Origin: Paenibacillus sp. PvR098
GTDB taxonomy: Bacteria > Bacillota > Bacilli > Paenibacillales > NBRC-103111
Length of the DNA: 64,000 bases
NCBI RefSeq assembly: GCF_017833255.1
Contig: NZ_JAFIBU010000001.1
Span: 1,302,001-1,366,000 of the forward strand
Direction: 5' to 3'
Within the stretch, counting starts at the first letter, position 1. Each line of letters starts with the position of its first letter. Of the stretch, positions 24,860 to 31,520 are shown one piece after another. The position numbers and the translations under genes were made by a program. The notes below the pieces were generated by a model that was given only the letters and a program-made list of their open reading frames with translations, did no database searches and had not been told where the DNA came from.

Positions 24860-26281
24860 TTATACACTAATTGCCCTTCCGTCTACAGCCAGCATCGCAT
24901 CGCCCAATATTTCCGACAAGGTCGGGTGCGGATAAATGGTTTGCCCCACTTCCCACGGCGTAGCTTCGAGCAGCTGCGCCAGCGCCGCCTCCGAGATCAT
25001 ATCGGTGACATGAGGTCCGATCATGTGTACACCCAGTATATCATTCGTTGCTGAATCAGCAACCACCTTTACAAAGCCGTCACTTTCTCCGTATACAAGC
25101 GCTTTGCCAAGAGCTTTAAAGTGCACCTTCGATGTCTTAATCTGATGGCCTCGTTCCTTCGCCTGCTGCTCCGTAAACCCAATGCTCGCCGTTTCGGGAC
25201 GCGTATACACACAGCGGGCGATCTGGTGGGGAGCATAATGATGAGGTGTATGTCCACAGCTATGCTCGGCCGCGGCGATTCCTTCGTGACCTGCCGTATG
25301 GGCAAGCTGCAAACCGCCGATACAATCGCCTACTGCATAAATATGCAGCTCCGCCGTTTGCATCATATCGTTTACTCGAATATAACCATTTTCTACATTC
25401 ACGTCGGTATTTTCCAGGCCAATTCCTTCAAGGTTAGCCTGACGCCCCACGCACACAAGCGCAATCTCCGCTTCCAGCGTATGCTGCGCTTCCTTATGCT
25501 CAACGGTTAGCTGTACACCTGAATCGCTTTTCTCCAGCGTATCCACAATTACTTTTGCGCCGGTTCTTACGGTCACTCCACGTTTTTTAAGTAAACGTTC
25601 AAGCTCACGGGATACATCTTCGTCTTCCGCCGGCAGCAGCCTAGGTGCATATTCTACAACGGTAACCTGAACACCGAAATCGCAGAGCATGGATGCCCAC
25701 TCCACTCCGATGACACCGCCGCCGATAATGATCGCAGATGCGGGAAGCTTCTCCAGCCGAAGAGCTTCGTCGCTGTTTAGCACGCGGTTCCCATCCGTCT
25801 CCAAGCCCGGGAGGCTTCGCGGACGAGAGCCGGTGGCAATGATCAGCTTCTCCGGCACCAGCGTCAAGATCTCTCCGTCCACCTGCTCCACAGATACACT
25901 CCCGCTCCGCGGAGAAAAGATAGAAGGACCGATGATTCTGCCTTTCCCCGGAAATACGGTAATTTTATTTTTTTTCATTAAATATTGAAGCCCGTTATGG
26001 AGCTGCTCGACGATTCTGTTTTTGCGGGAGCTTACTTTACCAAAATCGACACGGACCTCGTCCGCCTCAATCCCGAATTTCTCGCTTTCCTTCATCATAG
26101 CGTATACTTCTGCGCTTCTTAGTAGCGCCTTGCTCGGAATACAACCTCGGTGCAGACAGGTTCCGCCGAGCCTGTCTTGTTCGACGATGGCCACATTCTT
26201 CCCGAGTTGGGCAGCGCGAATCGCCGCCGAGTATCCACCGATGCCTCCGCCGAGGATCACGATATCAAAAGCATGCGTCAT
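24860..26281 (-). CDS. lpdV: Dihydrolipoyl dehydrogenase, E3
   Basis: A 473-residue flavoprotein: FAD site VILGGGIGGYSAAIRAAQLG, redox disulfide GGTCLHRGCIPSK, NAD site AIIIGGGVIGVEWAS, second FAD motif IYAVGDCIGG, and the C-terminal His-Glu pair in IYPHPTLSE. It reoxidises the E2 lipoyl group. The ATG at 26281 follows GGAGGGAAAGATA. In B. subtilis lpdV is preceded by ptb, bcd and buk; none of these is seen here. Confidence 0.93.
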   Translation of the reverse strand: MTHAFDIVILGGGIGGYSAAIRAAQLGKNVAIVEQDRLGGTCLHRGCIPSKALLRSAEVYAMMKESEKFGIEADEVRVDFGKVSSRKNRIVEQLHNGLQYLMKKNKITVFPGKGRIIGPSIFSPRSGSVSVEQVDGEILTLVPEKLIIATGSRPRSLPGLETDGNRVLNSDEALRLEKLPASAIIIGGGVIGVEWASMLCDFGVQVTVVEYAPRLLPAEDEDVSRELERLLKKRGVTVRTGAKVIVDTLEKSDSGVQLTVEHKEAQHTLEAEIALVCVGRQANLEGIGLENTDVNVENGYIRVNDMMQTAELHIYAVGDCIGGLQLAHTAGHEGIAAAEHSCGHTPHHYAPHQIARCVYTRPETASIGFTEQQAKERGHQIKTSKVHFKALGKALVYGESDGFVKVVADSATNDILGVHMIGPHVTDMISEAALAQLLEATPWEVGQTIYPHPTLSEILGDAMLAVDGRAISV

Positions 26282-26434
26282 TATCTTTCCCTCCGAAACT
26301 ATGATTCTTATATTTTTACCATATTCGGTCGAAGAAATATAGTCCAATTTGTGAAATGGCATGAATTGTAGTTGAAATTGTGGTAACGTTAGATGAAAAG
26401 AAGAGTTATGCAGGGATAAAAGAAGGAGCCGCCC

Positions 26435-26704
26435 ATGAAAGTCACCATTTACCGATTTATAGCTATGCTGCTTTTGGTTATTCCAGGTCTAATGGCGACC
26501 TACGGATTTCTTGCCATAAAGGACGCTTGGTTTGCCCAATTCGATCAAACTGTCGCCGATCCAGGCGTCCTTTGGGGAAAGATGATTCTCGGACTTATTC
26601 TATTCGCGGCTGGAGTCGCCTTTATAGGGGGATGGATTTTTTTTCGCGATCGCAAGCACAATTATGTCGCCCCCAGATTTCGGGAAAAACGTAAAAAGGG
26701 ATAG
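26435..26704 (+). CDS. DUF2627 family membrane protein (YqzF type)
   Basis: An 89-residue protein with two membrane segments (IAMLLLVIPGLMATYGFLAI and MILGLILFAAGVAFIGGWIFF) and a basic tail, as in DUF2627. In B. subtilis the relative yqzF also lies upstream of the bkd genes. AGAAGGAGCCGCCC precedes the ATG. It is divergent from lpdV. Confidence 0.82.
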   Translation: MKVTIYRFIAMLLLVIPGLMATYGFLAIKDAWFAQFDQTVADPGVLWGKMILGLILFAAGVAFIGGWIFFRDRKHNYVAPRFREKRKKG

Positions 26705-26724
26705 CCGCACAAGGCTCTCCCTTT
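26699..26724 (+). terminator. Terminator after the DUF2627 gene
   Basis: AGGGATAGCC and GGCTCTCCCT form a stem with one mismatch and a 6-base loop, followed by TTTTCTTC on the plus strand. It overlaps the stop codon of the DUF2627 gene. Confidence 0.65.
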
Positions 26725-26730
26725 TCTTCG

Positions 26731-27594
26731 TTATGCCCGTCTTCGTCCGGCGTCATCCAGCCAGCGCAGCAGCCGGTTTGCCTCAATCATAGCGCTTAAT
26801 GACCGTCGCCAGGTCAAAGCGTGCAAAGCGATCAGCACGGTGAGGGCACCCGCTTGGAAGACCTCCGACGTCAGCTTCACGATAACGATACCCAGTGTAA
26901 AGCCAAGCATATTGGCACCGGTATCCCCAAGCATAACGCGTCCCTTCAAATCGTAAGGAGCAAGCAGCAGCACACCAACCAGGACCGGTACCAGTCCATG
27001 CCACAGCCGCATCCCGTTCTCTGTAACTGCATATGCCGCCAGTATGAAGGTGCACCAGCCGACCGTACCCATCGAGATGAAAAATATTTTTACCGCCCTC
27101 CCTGGGCGAGCATCAAATAAGTTAACGGCATTCGTAGCAAGAAGCACCAGCAAAAGCTGCCAGGGCAGAGCCCATAGGTTGCCTTGGCTCGGCAGCAGCA
27201 GCGTCAGACCGGCAGTGCCAGCCGCTGCGGCCTTTATAAGCCCGGTAGTGATACTGCGTTTCTGCTTCCACGCCATCCAGTGGCTGCGTATTCCTTTCGT
27301 CCGCTTATCACCTTTTACATCGTCCATAAAGCCTGCAAAGCAAACTACCGTAAGAGCAAGCATCCATATGGCCTCAATCTGCTGAGCTCCAGTGATCCTA
27401 TCCATCACAAAATAGACCAGAAGAAGAAGCCAAATCAGCAATCCTCCCGCGGTAGGAATCGTTTCACCGTTATAGCTTCGATCCGTAATCCCATGCTCTT
27501 GAAGAAACCGTAAGCCGCCGGGCAGCAGCAGCCGTCCTGCGGCTAAAAGCACCATTCCAGGCATAAGCCAATCCATAAAAACATCGGTTAGCAT
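26731..27594 (-). CDS. MraY-like (PNPT) glycosyl-1-phosphate transferase family protein
   Basis: A roughly 287-residue polytopic membrane protein of the polyprenyl-phosphate N-acetylhexosamine-1-phosphate transferase superfamily. It has TIPTAGGLLIW, CFAGFMDDVKGDKRTKG (the DD motif), a family-specific NAVNLFDARPGRAVKIF in place of the usual NxxDGxDG motif, and LLAPYDLKGRVMLGDTGANMLG. The NLxDxRPGRA form marks a poorly studied subgroup. The ATG at 27594 follows GGAGGAGG and overlaps the GT2 stop, so the pair is coupled. Confidence 0.75.
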   Translation of the reverse strand: MLTDVFMDWLMPGMVLLAAGRLLLPGGLRFLQEHGITDRSYNGETIPTAGGLLIWLLLLVYFVMDRITGAQQIEAIWMLALTVVCFAGFMDDVKGDKRTKGIRSHWMAWKQKRSITTGLIKAAAAGTAGLTLLLPSQGNLWALPWQLLLVLLATNAVNLFDARPGRAVKIFFISMGTVGWCTFILAAYAVTENGMRLWHGLVPVLVGVLLLAPYDLKGRVMLGDTGANMLGFTLGIVIVKLTSEVFQAGALTVLIALHALTWRRSLSAMIEANRLLRWLDDAGRRRA

Positions 27595-28298
27595 ATCGGC
27601 CTCCTCCAGCAATCCCACAACGTGAGGCCTACGGAAATGAACTGTTTACCGCGATGCATAAAGCCGTCCCAATCCCGTCCAGTTTCCCGATGGCGAAATG
27701 GAATCTCCGGCTCCGCAACACGATATCCGAGCTTGACGGCATCGACTAGCATACCTACTTCTACTCCAAAACCTTGATAAGCCCGCCCGGTGCGCTTCAA
27801 CACTTCCGCCCTTATCGCACGCTGCCCGGATAGCGGAGCCAGTGCTGGATAACCGCTTAAAGCTTTTACTCCGCGAGAAGCGAGCACTTTTACCAGCCCG
27901 AAGCCGCCGGGTTTATTTACGGGCGGAATCCTCGCAACCGATAAGTCTGCCTCATTCTGGAGCAGCGGCTCCAACAGAAACGGAAAATAGCCCGCGGTTC
28001 CCCCCAAATCGGCATCCAGAAAAACAATAATATCCCCGGCAGCAGCCCGGCACCCTGCGGCCATTGCAGCTGCCTTACCTCTATTGATTGGATACCCTAT
28101 AACGAGATCTGCCCAAGGAGCGGCAGCCGTTCGTGTATCATCCTTGCTTCCATCATCGACAACGATCACTTGAAATGTCAATGCAAGGGGCTTGATGCCT
28201 TCCTGGGCTTCCCGAACCCGAGCCACCGCTTTCAACGTAGCGGGAATACGCTCTGCTTCATTCCAAACCGGAATAATGATGGATACAAGTGTAGACAT
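27588..28298 (-). CDS. Family 2 glycosyltransferase
   Basis: A 236-residue GT-A glycosyltransferase without its own membrane helix: SIIIPVWNEAERIPATL, VIVVDDGSKDDT, NRGKAAAMAAGC, and the metal-binding IVFLDADLGG. It resembles polyprenyl-phosphate sugar transferases. AAAGGAGGAGCG precedes the ATG at 28298. It lies between the SteA-like gene and the PNPT gene, suggesting a shared envelope pathway (inference). Confidence 0.85.
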   Translation of the reverse strand: MSTLVSIIIPVWNEAERIPATLKAVARVREAQEGIKPLALTFQVIVVDDGSKDDTRTAAAPWADLVIGYPINRGKAAAMAAGCRAAAGDIIVFLDADLGGTAGYFPFLLEPLLQNEADLSVARIPPVNKPGGFGLVKVLASRGVKALSGYPALAPLSGQRAIRAEVLKRTGRAYQGFGVEVGMLVDAVKLGYRVAEPEIPFRHRETGRDWDGFMHRGKQFISVGLTLWDCWRRPIC

Positions 28299-28317
28299 AA
28301 TCGCTCCTCCTTTTACA

Positions 28318-29388
28318 TTAGAGCAGAGATCGAACAAAAGACTGCCAGGCCCGTATGACCTTCATCGGTTTAGCAACCTCTTTTGCCGGGTAAACCCGGC
28401 TGATTCCGCGCGCATCGATCAGCTTGCTTCCGACCTTCATGCGTACAAGCCAAGTACTTCCCATGCCTTTACGGCCTTTCTCAAGAAAATCCTGCATGTG
28501 GCTGTGCAAACCGACTGTAACGATTTGTTCGCATCCTCCATCGTAAGCCAGCAGCAGCGCGGCATCTTCACTGGTACCCCCGCTTGGCAAAAGCGTTCCT
28601 GACAGTCGCAGTCTATGTAATCGATTCATTCCAGGAGCTTCACCGTTAATGTAGCCATGAACAATGAGCTCCGCTCCAGAGCGAAGCACCCGATCCGATA
28701 CACTATCCATATCCCCTATAATCAGCTGTGGAGAATAACCAAAGTCATACAAAGCGTCAGCACCGCCATCCACAGCGATTAGAACCGGATTCACACGCTC
28801 AATATAAGGCCGTAAAGCGGCCAAATCATCTTTAAACCCGCTTCCCCTGACGACGATCAACGCAGCTTTGCCGGTAAGCTCCGTCCGAATGGTCGGTGTA
28901 GGGAGTGGTTCGACCAGCCACTCTTTCTCTTGACTTGCATACCAAAGCGTATTATCAATAAATTTCCGGAGCTGATCGGGCTCAGCCTGCCGGGCGGCAA
29001 GATAGCTTTGCAGCCACCTTTGCCTAGTAAATCGGGTACAGGGAATCCAAGAAGATCCCATATCAATACCGTTCTCAGTTAGTGTGATCTCAGCGTTCTC
29101 GCTAAACAGCTCGAAGCTTTCCGGAGCCGCTTCCAAGAGCGGTACCCCTTCATCAATAAGCAATAAGCTTGCTTGATTCGTGAACATACCGGTCATCGTT
29201 TGGCCTGTATTAATCACCGCTTTGACCCTGGCGTCTAGCAACCCCCGTACAGCTAACTCATCTATATCATCATGGGATATCACAGCAATGCTTCCCGGAC
29301 GTATCCGCTTCAGCAGTTGTTTGGTGTTGCGGTCCGCTTCTACTTTTCCTTTAATGGGCCAACGTTCCGATTTGCGATTCCATTTCAT
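28318..29388 (-). CDS. SteA-like putative cytokinetic ring protein (thiamine pyrophosphokinase-like fold)
   Basis: A 356-residue protein matching SteA (Rv1697 type): N-terminal region with AVISHDDIDELAVRGLLDARVKAVINTGQTMTG-type sequence, and a central domain like thiamine pyrophosphokinase (LIAVDGGADALYDFGYSPQLIIGDMDSVSD). SteA and its partner SteB affect cell separation in corynebacteria. No SteB gene is adjacent; instead a GT2 and a PNPT gene follow. The start was set at the ATG at 29388. Confidence 0.8.
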   Translation of the reverse strand: MKWNRKSERWPIKGKVEADRNTKQLLKRIRPGSIAVISHDDIDELAVRGLLDARVKAVINTGQTMTGMFTNQASLLLIDEGVPLLEAAPESFELFSENAEITLTENGIDMGSSWIPCTRFTRQRWLQSYLAARQAEPDQLRKFIDNTLWYASQEKEWLVEPLPTPTIRTELTGKAALIVVRGSGFKDDLAALRPYIERVNPVLIAVDGGADALYDFGYSPQLIIGDMDSVSDRVLRSGAELIVHGYINGEAPGMNRLHRLRLSGTLLPSGGTSEDAALLLAYDGGCEQIVTVGLHSHMQDFLEKGRKGMGSTWLVRMKVGSKLIDARGISRVYPAKEVAKPMKVIRAWQSFVRSLL

Positions 29389-29430
29389 ATGTACCAACCA
29401 CCCGCATCCAGACTAAGTTGACCGCTGAGA

Positions 29431-29787
29431 TTATTGCGTTCCACGAGTGAGTGAGTCTAACGCTTGCTGTACCCGAGTAACCCCTTGTGACAACGTATGG
29501 CCGCTTCCCACCGCAGCCGCCACGGCTGTAGTCTCCACAATCTCCTGCTTGGATGCCCCCAAAGAAAGAGCTTCTTGAACATGATACAGTGTGCAAACCT
29601 CATTGTTTGCAAACAAGCTGATGCCAAGCGCTATCAACTGCTTCTGCTTTTCTTCCAATGCCCCAGGACCGAAGCAAGCTCCGGTAAAGTGGTGATACGC
29701 ATCGACCATTGCTGGCATATTCTCTTGCATATGGCCAACACCTATTTTATAAGAATTCACCTTGCTTTGGATTTCCGTTTGCTGCAT
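29431..29787 (-). CDS. Carboxymuconolactone decarboxylase/AhpD-like family protein
   Basis: A 118-residue all-helical protein with the AhpD-type core LIALGISLFANNEVCTLYHVQEALSLGASKQEIVETTAVAAAV. The usual CxxC is reduced to a single Cys followed by a His (CTLYH), as in many CMD proteins, so a peroxidase role is doubtful. It stands alone upstream of the SteA-like gene. Confidence 0.8.
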   Translation of the reverse strand: MQQTEIQSKVNSYKIGVGHMQENMPAMVDAYHHFTGACFGPGALEEKQKQLIALGISLFANNEVCTLYHVQEALSLGASKQEIVETTAVAAAVGSGHTLSQGVTRVQQALDSLTRGTQ

Positions 29788-29796
29788 AGGGAGTAA

Positions 29797-30161
29797 CCTC
29801 CTTTACCATTTCTTATAACCTGCCCTCTACTTGTTTCATGTATGCAGCAATAAGGGAAGTAAGGCAAAAATTAAGGTTATTCAATGTAAGCAGTTACAAT
29901 TTTCCGCAAAAATCGATGAAGTCCTATGCTACAATGATCCCATATTCAAATCTGATTATGGAAATTAGGCTCTTACCGGAAATTTGGGCTAAATTGTTGC
30001 CCATACTGCTTACTCAAAAGAAATGAATCAACCTCACCAGCTTCCTTTTTCTTAGTGACGGGGCAATCTATCCTGCAATTGGTTGAGCCTCTCCGACATA
30101 CTTGAGAGCAACACCCTCCATACTAACAAATGAAATCATTTGAACTAGGGAGGTGTTCCTT
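29797..30161. other. Intergenic region between the CMD gene and a small gene
   Basis: About 365 bases without a convincing gene. The right part is the leader of the small plus-strand gene (a GGGAGGTG site at 30147-30154). A short plus-strand frame at 29838-30026 lacks a ribosome site and looks like chance. No repeat was seen. Confidence 0.5.
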
Positions 30162-30347
30162 GTGATTGATAATTTGGAAAGCCGTTATGATTGCGCCAAT
30201 TCCGGACAAGACCTGCATCAGCTGCAGAACGACCTGGATGCACTGTTGTCCTCAAACGAGCCATCGAATAAAGAAAAGGAAGAAAGAATACATCGTCTGG
30301 AAAATCAAATTCACTTTATCAAAAATAAATGCGATATCCATCCATAA
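30162..30347 (+). CDS. Small hypothetical protein, predicted coiled coil
   Basis: A 61-residue soluble protein starting at a GTG preceded by GGGAGGTGTTCCTT. It is rich in Asn, Glu, Lys and Leu; HQLQNDLDALL and KEERIHRLENQIHFIK suggest helical or coiled-coil segments. Two Cys are present. It is followed by a terminator. I do not recognise it; the ribosome site supports real expression. Confidence 0.5.
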   Translation: MIDNLESRYDCANSGQDLHQLQNDLDALLSSNEPSNKEKEERIHRLENQIHFIKNKCDIHP

Positions 30348-30368
30348 TAGCTGCTTATACAAAGAAAA

Positions 30369-30388
30369 AAGGGCCTTCACCGGCCCTT
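30369..30388. terminator. Terminator shared by the small gene and lspA
   Basis: AAGGGCC and GGCCCTT pair across a 6-base loop, preceded by an A-run. It sits between the convergent small gene and lspA. Confidence 0.7.
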
Positions 30389-30399
30389 ACCCCATGCTT

Positions 30400-30870
30400 T
30401 CAGAGAGAATTACTTTTGCTTTGGATCAACCTTTCTTTAACATATTGGATAACCGCATCCGCTATGATAAACATGACTCCAATATGGATCGAAATATCAG
30501 CTAAGTTAAGAATCCCTTGACTTGGTCGGAAATCTAGAAAATCCGTCACTTTACCGAAAACAAACCGGTCTATAGCATTACCGATGGCTCCCCCAACGAA
30601 TAAGCCGGTTCCAATCTCCATCATAACGCCTCTTAATTCACCTTTATTGCGATAATACAGCACCGCAATGACAACAATCACGGCGATTACCCCGAACCAC
30701 CTAGCATAGCCCTGAAACAAACTGAAGGCCATCCCGCTATTTTCATAAAAAGTAAATTGCAAAAAGCTGTTCAATGGTACGGATTCTCCTACTTCCATAT
30801 GTGCACGTATAATGATTTTAGATATTTGATCGATCGCAACAGCGGTTAAAGCAAAAATATAAAACAACAT
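30400..30870 (-). CDS. lspA: Lipoprotein signal peptidase (signal peptidase II)
   Basis: A 156-residue protein with four membrane segments. The two catalytic aspartates are in GNAIDRFVFG and LNLADISIHIG. It removes signal peptides from prolipoproteins. I choose the ATG at 30870, because AAGGAG lies 7 bases upstream and the protein then begins MLFYIFALTAVAIDQ like other LspA proteins; the ATG at 30891 has no ribosome site. It stands alone, away from ileS, rluD and pyrR where lspA is usually found, in an AT-rich accessory region, so it may be a second copy. Confidence 0.9.
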   Translation of the reverse strand: MLFYIFALTAVAIDQISKIIIRAHMEVGESVPLNSFLQFTFYENSGMAFSLFQGYARWFGVIAVIVVIAVLYYRNKGELRGVMMEIGTGLFVGGAIGNAIDRFVFGKVTDFLDFRPSQGILNLADISIHIGVMFIIADAVIQYVKERLIQSKSNSL

Positions 30871-30887
30871 GTATTTTCTCCTTGTAC

Positions 30888-30938
30888 TCATTCAAATTCG
30901 TTTAATTTCATTATCTTAAACCTTAACTTGTAATGCAA
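30888..30938 (-). CDS. Possible 16-aa leader peptide upstream of lspA
   Basis: TTG at 30938 with GGAGGTG 7 bases upstream opens a 16-codon frame (MHYKLRFKIMKLNEFE). Its stop codon (TGA) comes 11 bases before the lspA ribosome site. It follows a long inverted repeat. It could couple translation to lspA or be chance. Confidence 0.3.
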   Translation of the reverse strand: MHYKLRFKIMKLNEFE

Positions 30939-30959
30939 ATATTTCTCACCTCCGTCCTC

Positions 30960-31017
30960 AAACAAATATAAAAAGATATGGAGTGAGGTTTATTTCCATA
31001 TCTTTTTATATTTGTTT
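30960..31017. repeat. Perfect 23-bp inverted repeat
   Basis: Two 23-bp AT-rich arms (starting AAACAAATATAAAAAGATAT) are perfectly complementary around a 12-base loop, upstream of lspA. It could be a terminator for minus-strand transcripts from the right, or an element end. Confidence 0.8.
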
Positions 31018-31207
31018 ATGGTGGTGTTTCCCCAGAAGGCATCGTGGTACCACCTGAAGGACCTGTTAATATAACCCTTATCCGCTAATCATTTAATAAT
31101 TTTAACGCTCCCGCTCTTGTCAATGATTTGTTAAGTTGAAACCCCCATCCAAAAACCTGTCAATGATTCCTATATTAGAACCCCATTTGTTGTTCCATTC
31201 CAAAAGC

Positions 31208-31240
31208 AAACCCGATAAATCATTTCGATTTATCGGGTTT
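31208..31240 (-). terminator. Stem-loop, possibly the original spo0A terminator
   Basis: AAACCCGATAAATC and GATTTATCGGGTTT form a perfect 14-bp stem with a 5-base loop, followed on the minus strand by GCTTTTGG. It lies 40 bases beyond the left copy of the spo0A 3' end, where a spo0A terminator would stand if the insertion were removed. Confidence 0.6.
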
Positions 31241-31280
31241 GGTGATAGGTAAGAGAACAACTTTATAAAGCAAAATATTT

Positions 31281-31325
31281 ACTACTCCTTACCCTTTCAA
31301 GACACCTTGTGCTCGATTCTGAGCT
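31281..31325. repeat. Left att-like repeat (copy of the spo0A 3' end)
   Basis: These 45 bases are identical to 33537-33581, the end of spo0A, and are the candidate left attachment site. Confidence 0.8.
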
Positions 31326-31327
31326 GT

Positions 31328-31392
31328 CGTCGGCTCGCTTTGGAGATGTTAATCGTATGGCCAAACAAATGGCTGATGTTTTCGATATTTCC
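31328..31392 (-). pseudogene. Duplicated internal spo0A fragment
   Basis: A 65-base stretch matches 33613-33678 of spo0A with four differences, one of them a single-base deletion. Relative to spo0A, 31 bases between this block and the 45-bp repeat are replaced by 2. It cannot encode a working protein and marks an extended copy of the spo0A end carried on the element side of the left junction. Confidence 0.8.
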
Positions 31393-31520
31393 ACAACTTA
31401 TGTATCAAGGATATAGAAGGCTAGAGTACGTAGCTAGGGAGTTATTTCTATTATAATAGACAATTGACTAAAAGTGGTCTTAAAATTCCAGGATTTTATT
31501 TAAGTCTTCTCTTTATAATT

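Larger units (their letters stand above)
31018..31520. other. Non-coding junction region upstream of lspA and downstream of the flagellin
   Basis: No gene was recognised. The stretch contains: a GTGGTACCAC palindrome near 31043; two imperfect copies of a TGTCAATGATT...GAA-CCCC unit starting near 31119 and 31159, reminiscent of the repeated ends of IS21-family elements; a stem-loop at 31208-31240; and the left spo0A-derived repeat (31281-31392). It looks like a scarred integration zone. Confidence 0.5.

Noticed and set aside
29838-30026. Plus-strand frame of 62 codons
   Set aside because: No ribosome site and no family resemblance; it lies in a leader-like intergenic region.
31030-31075. T-box-like core on the minus strand (AGGTGGTACCACG) upstream of lspA
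   Set aside because: There is no room for stem I or a specifier loop, and the nearby hairpin does not compete with this core as a T-box terminator would. The match is short and includes a simple GTGGTACCAC palindrome.
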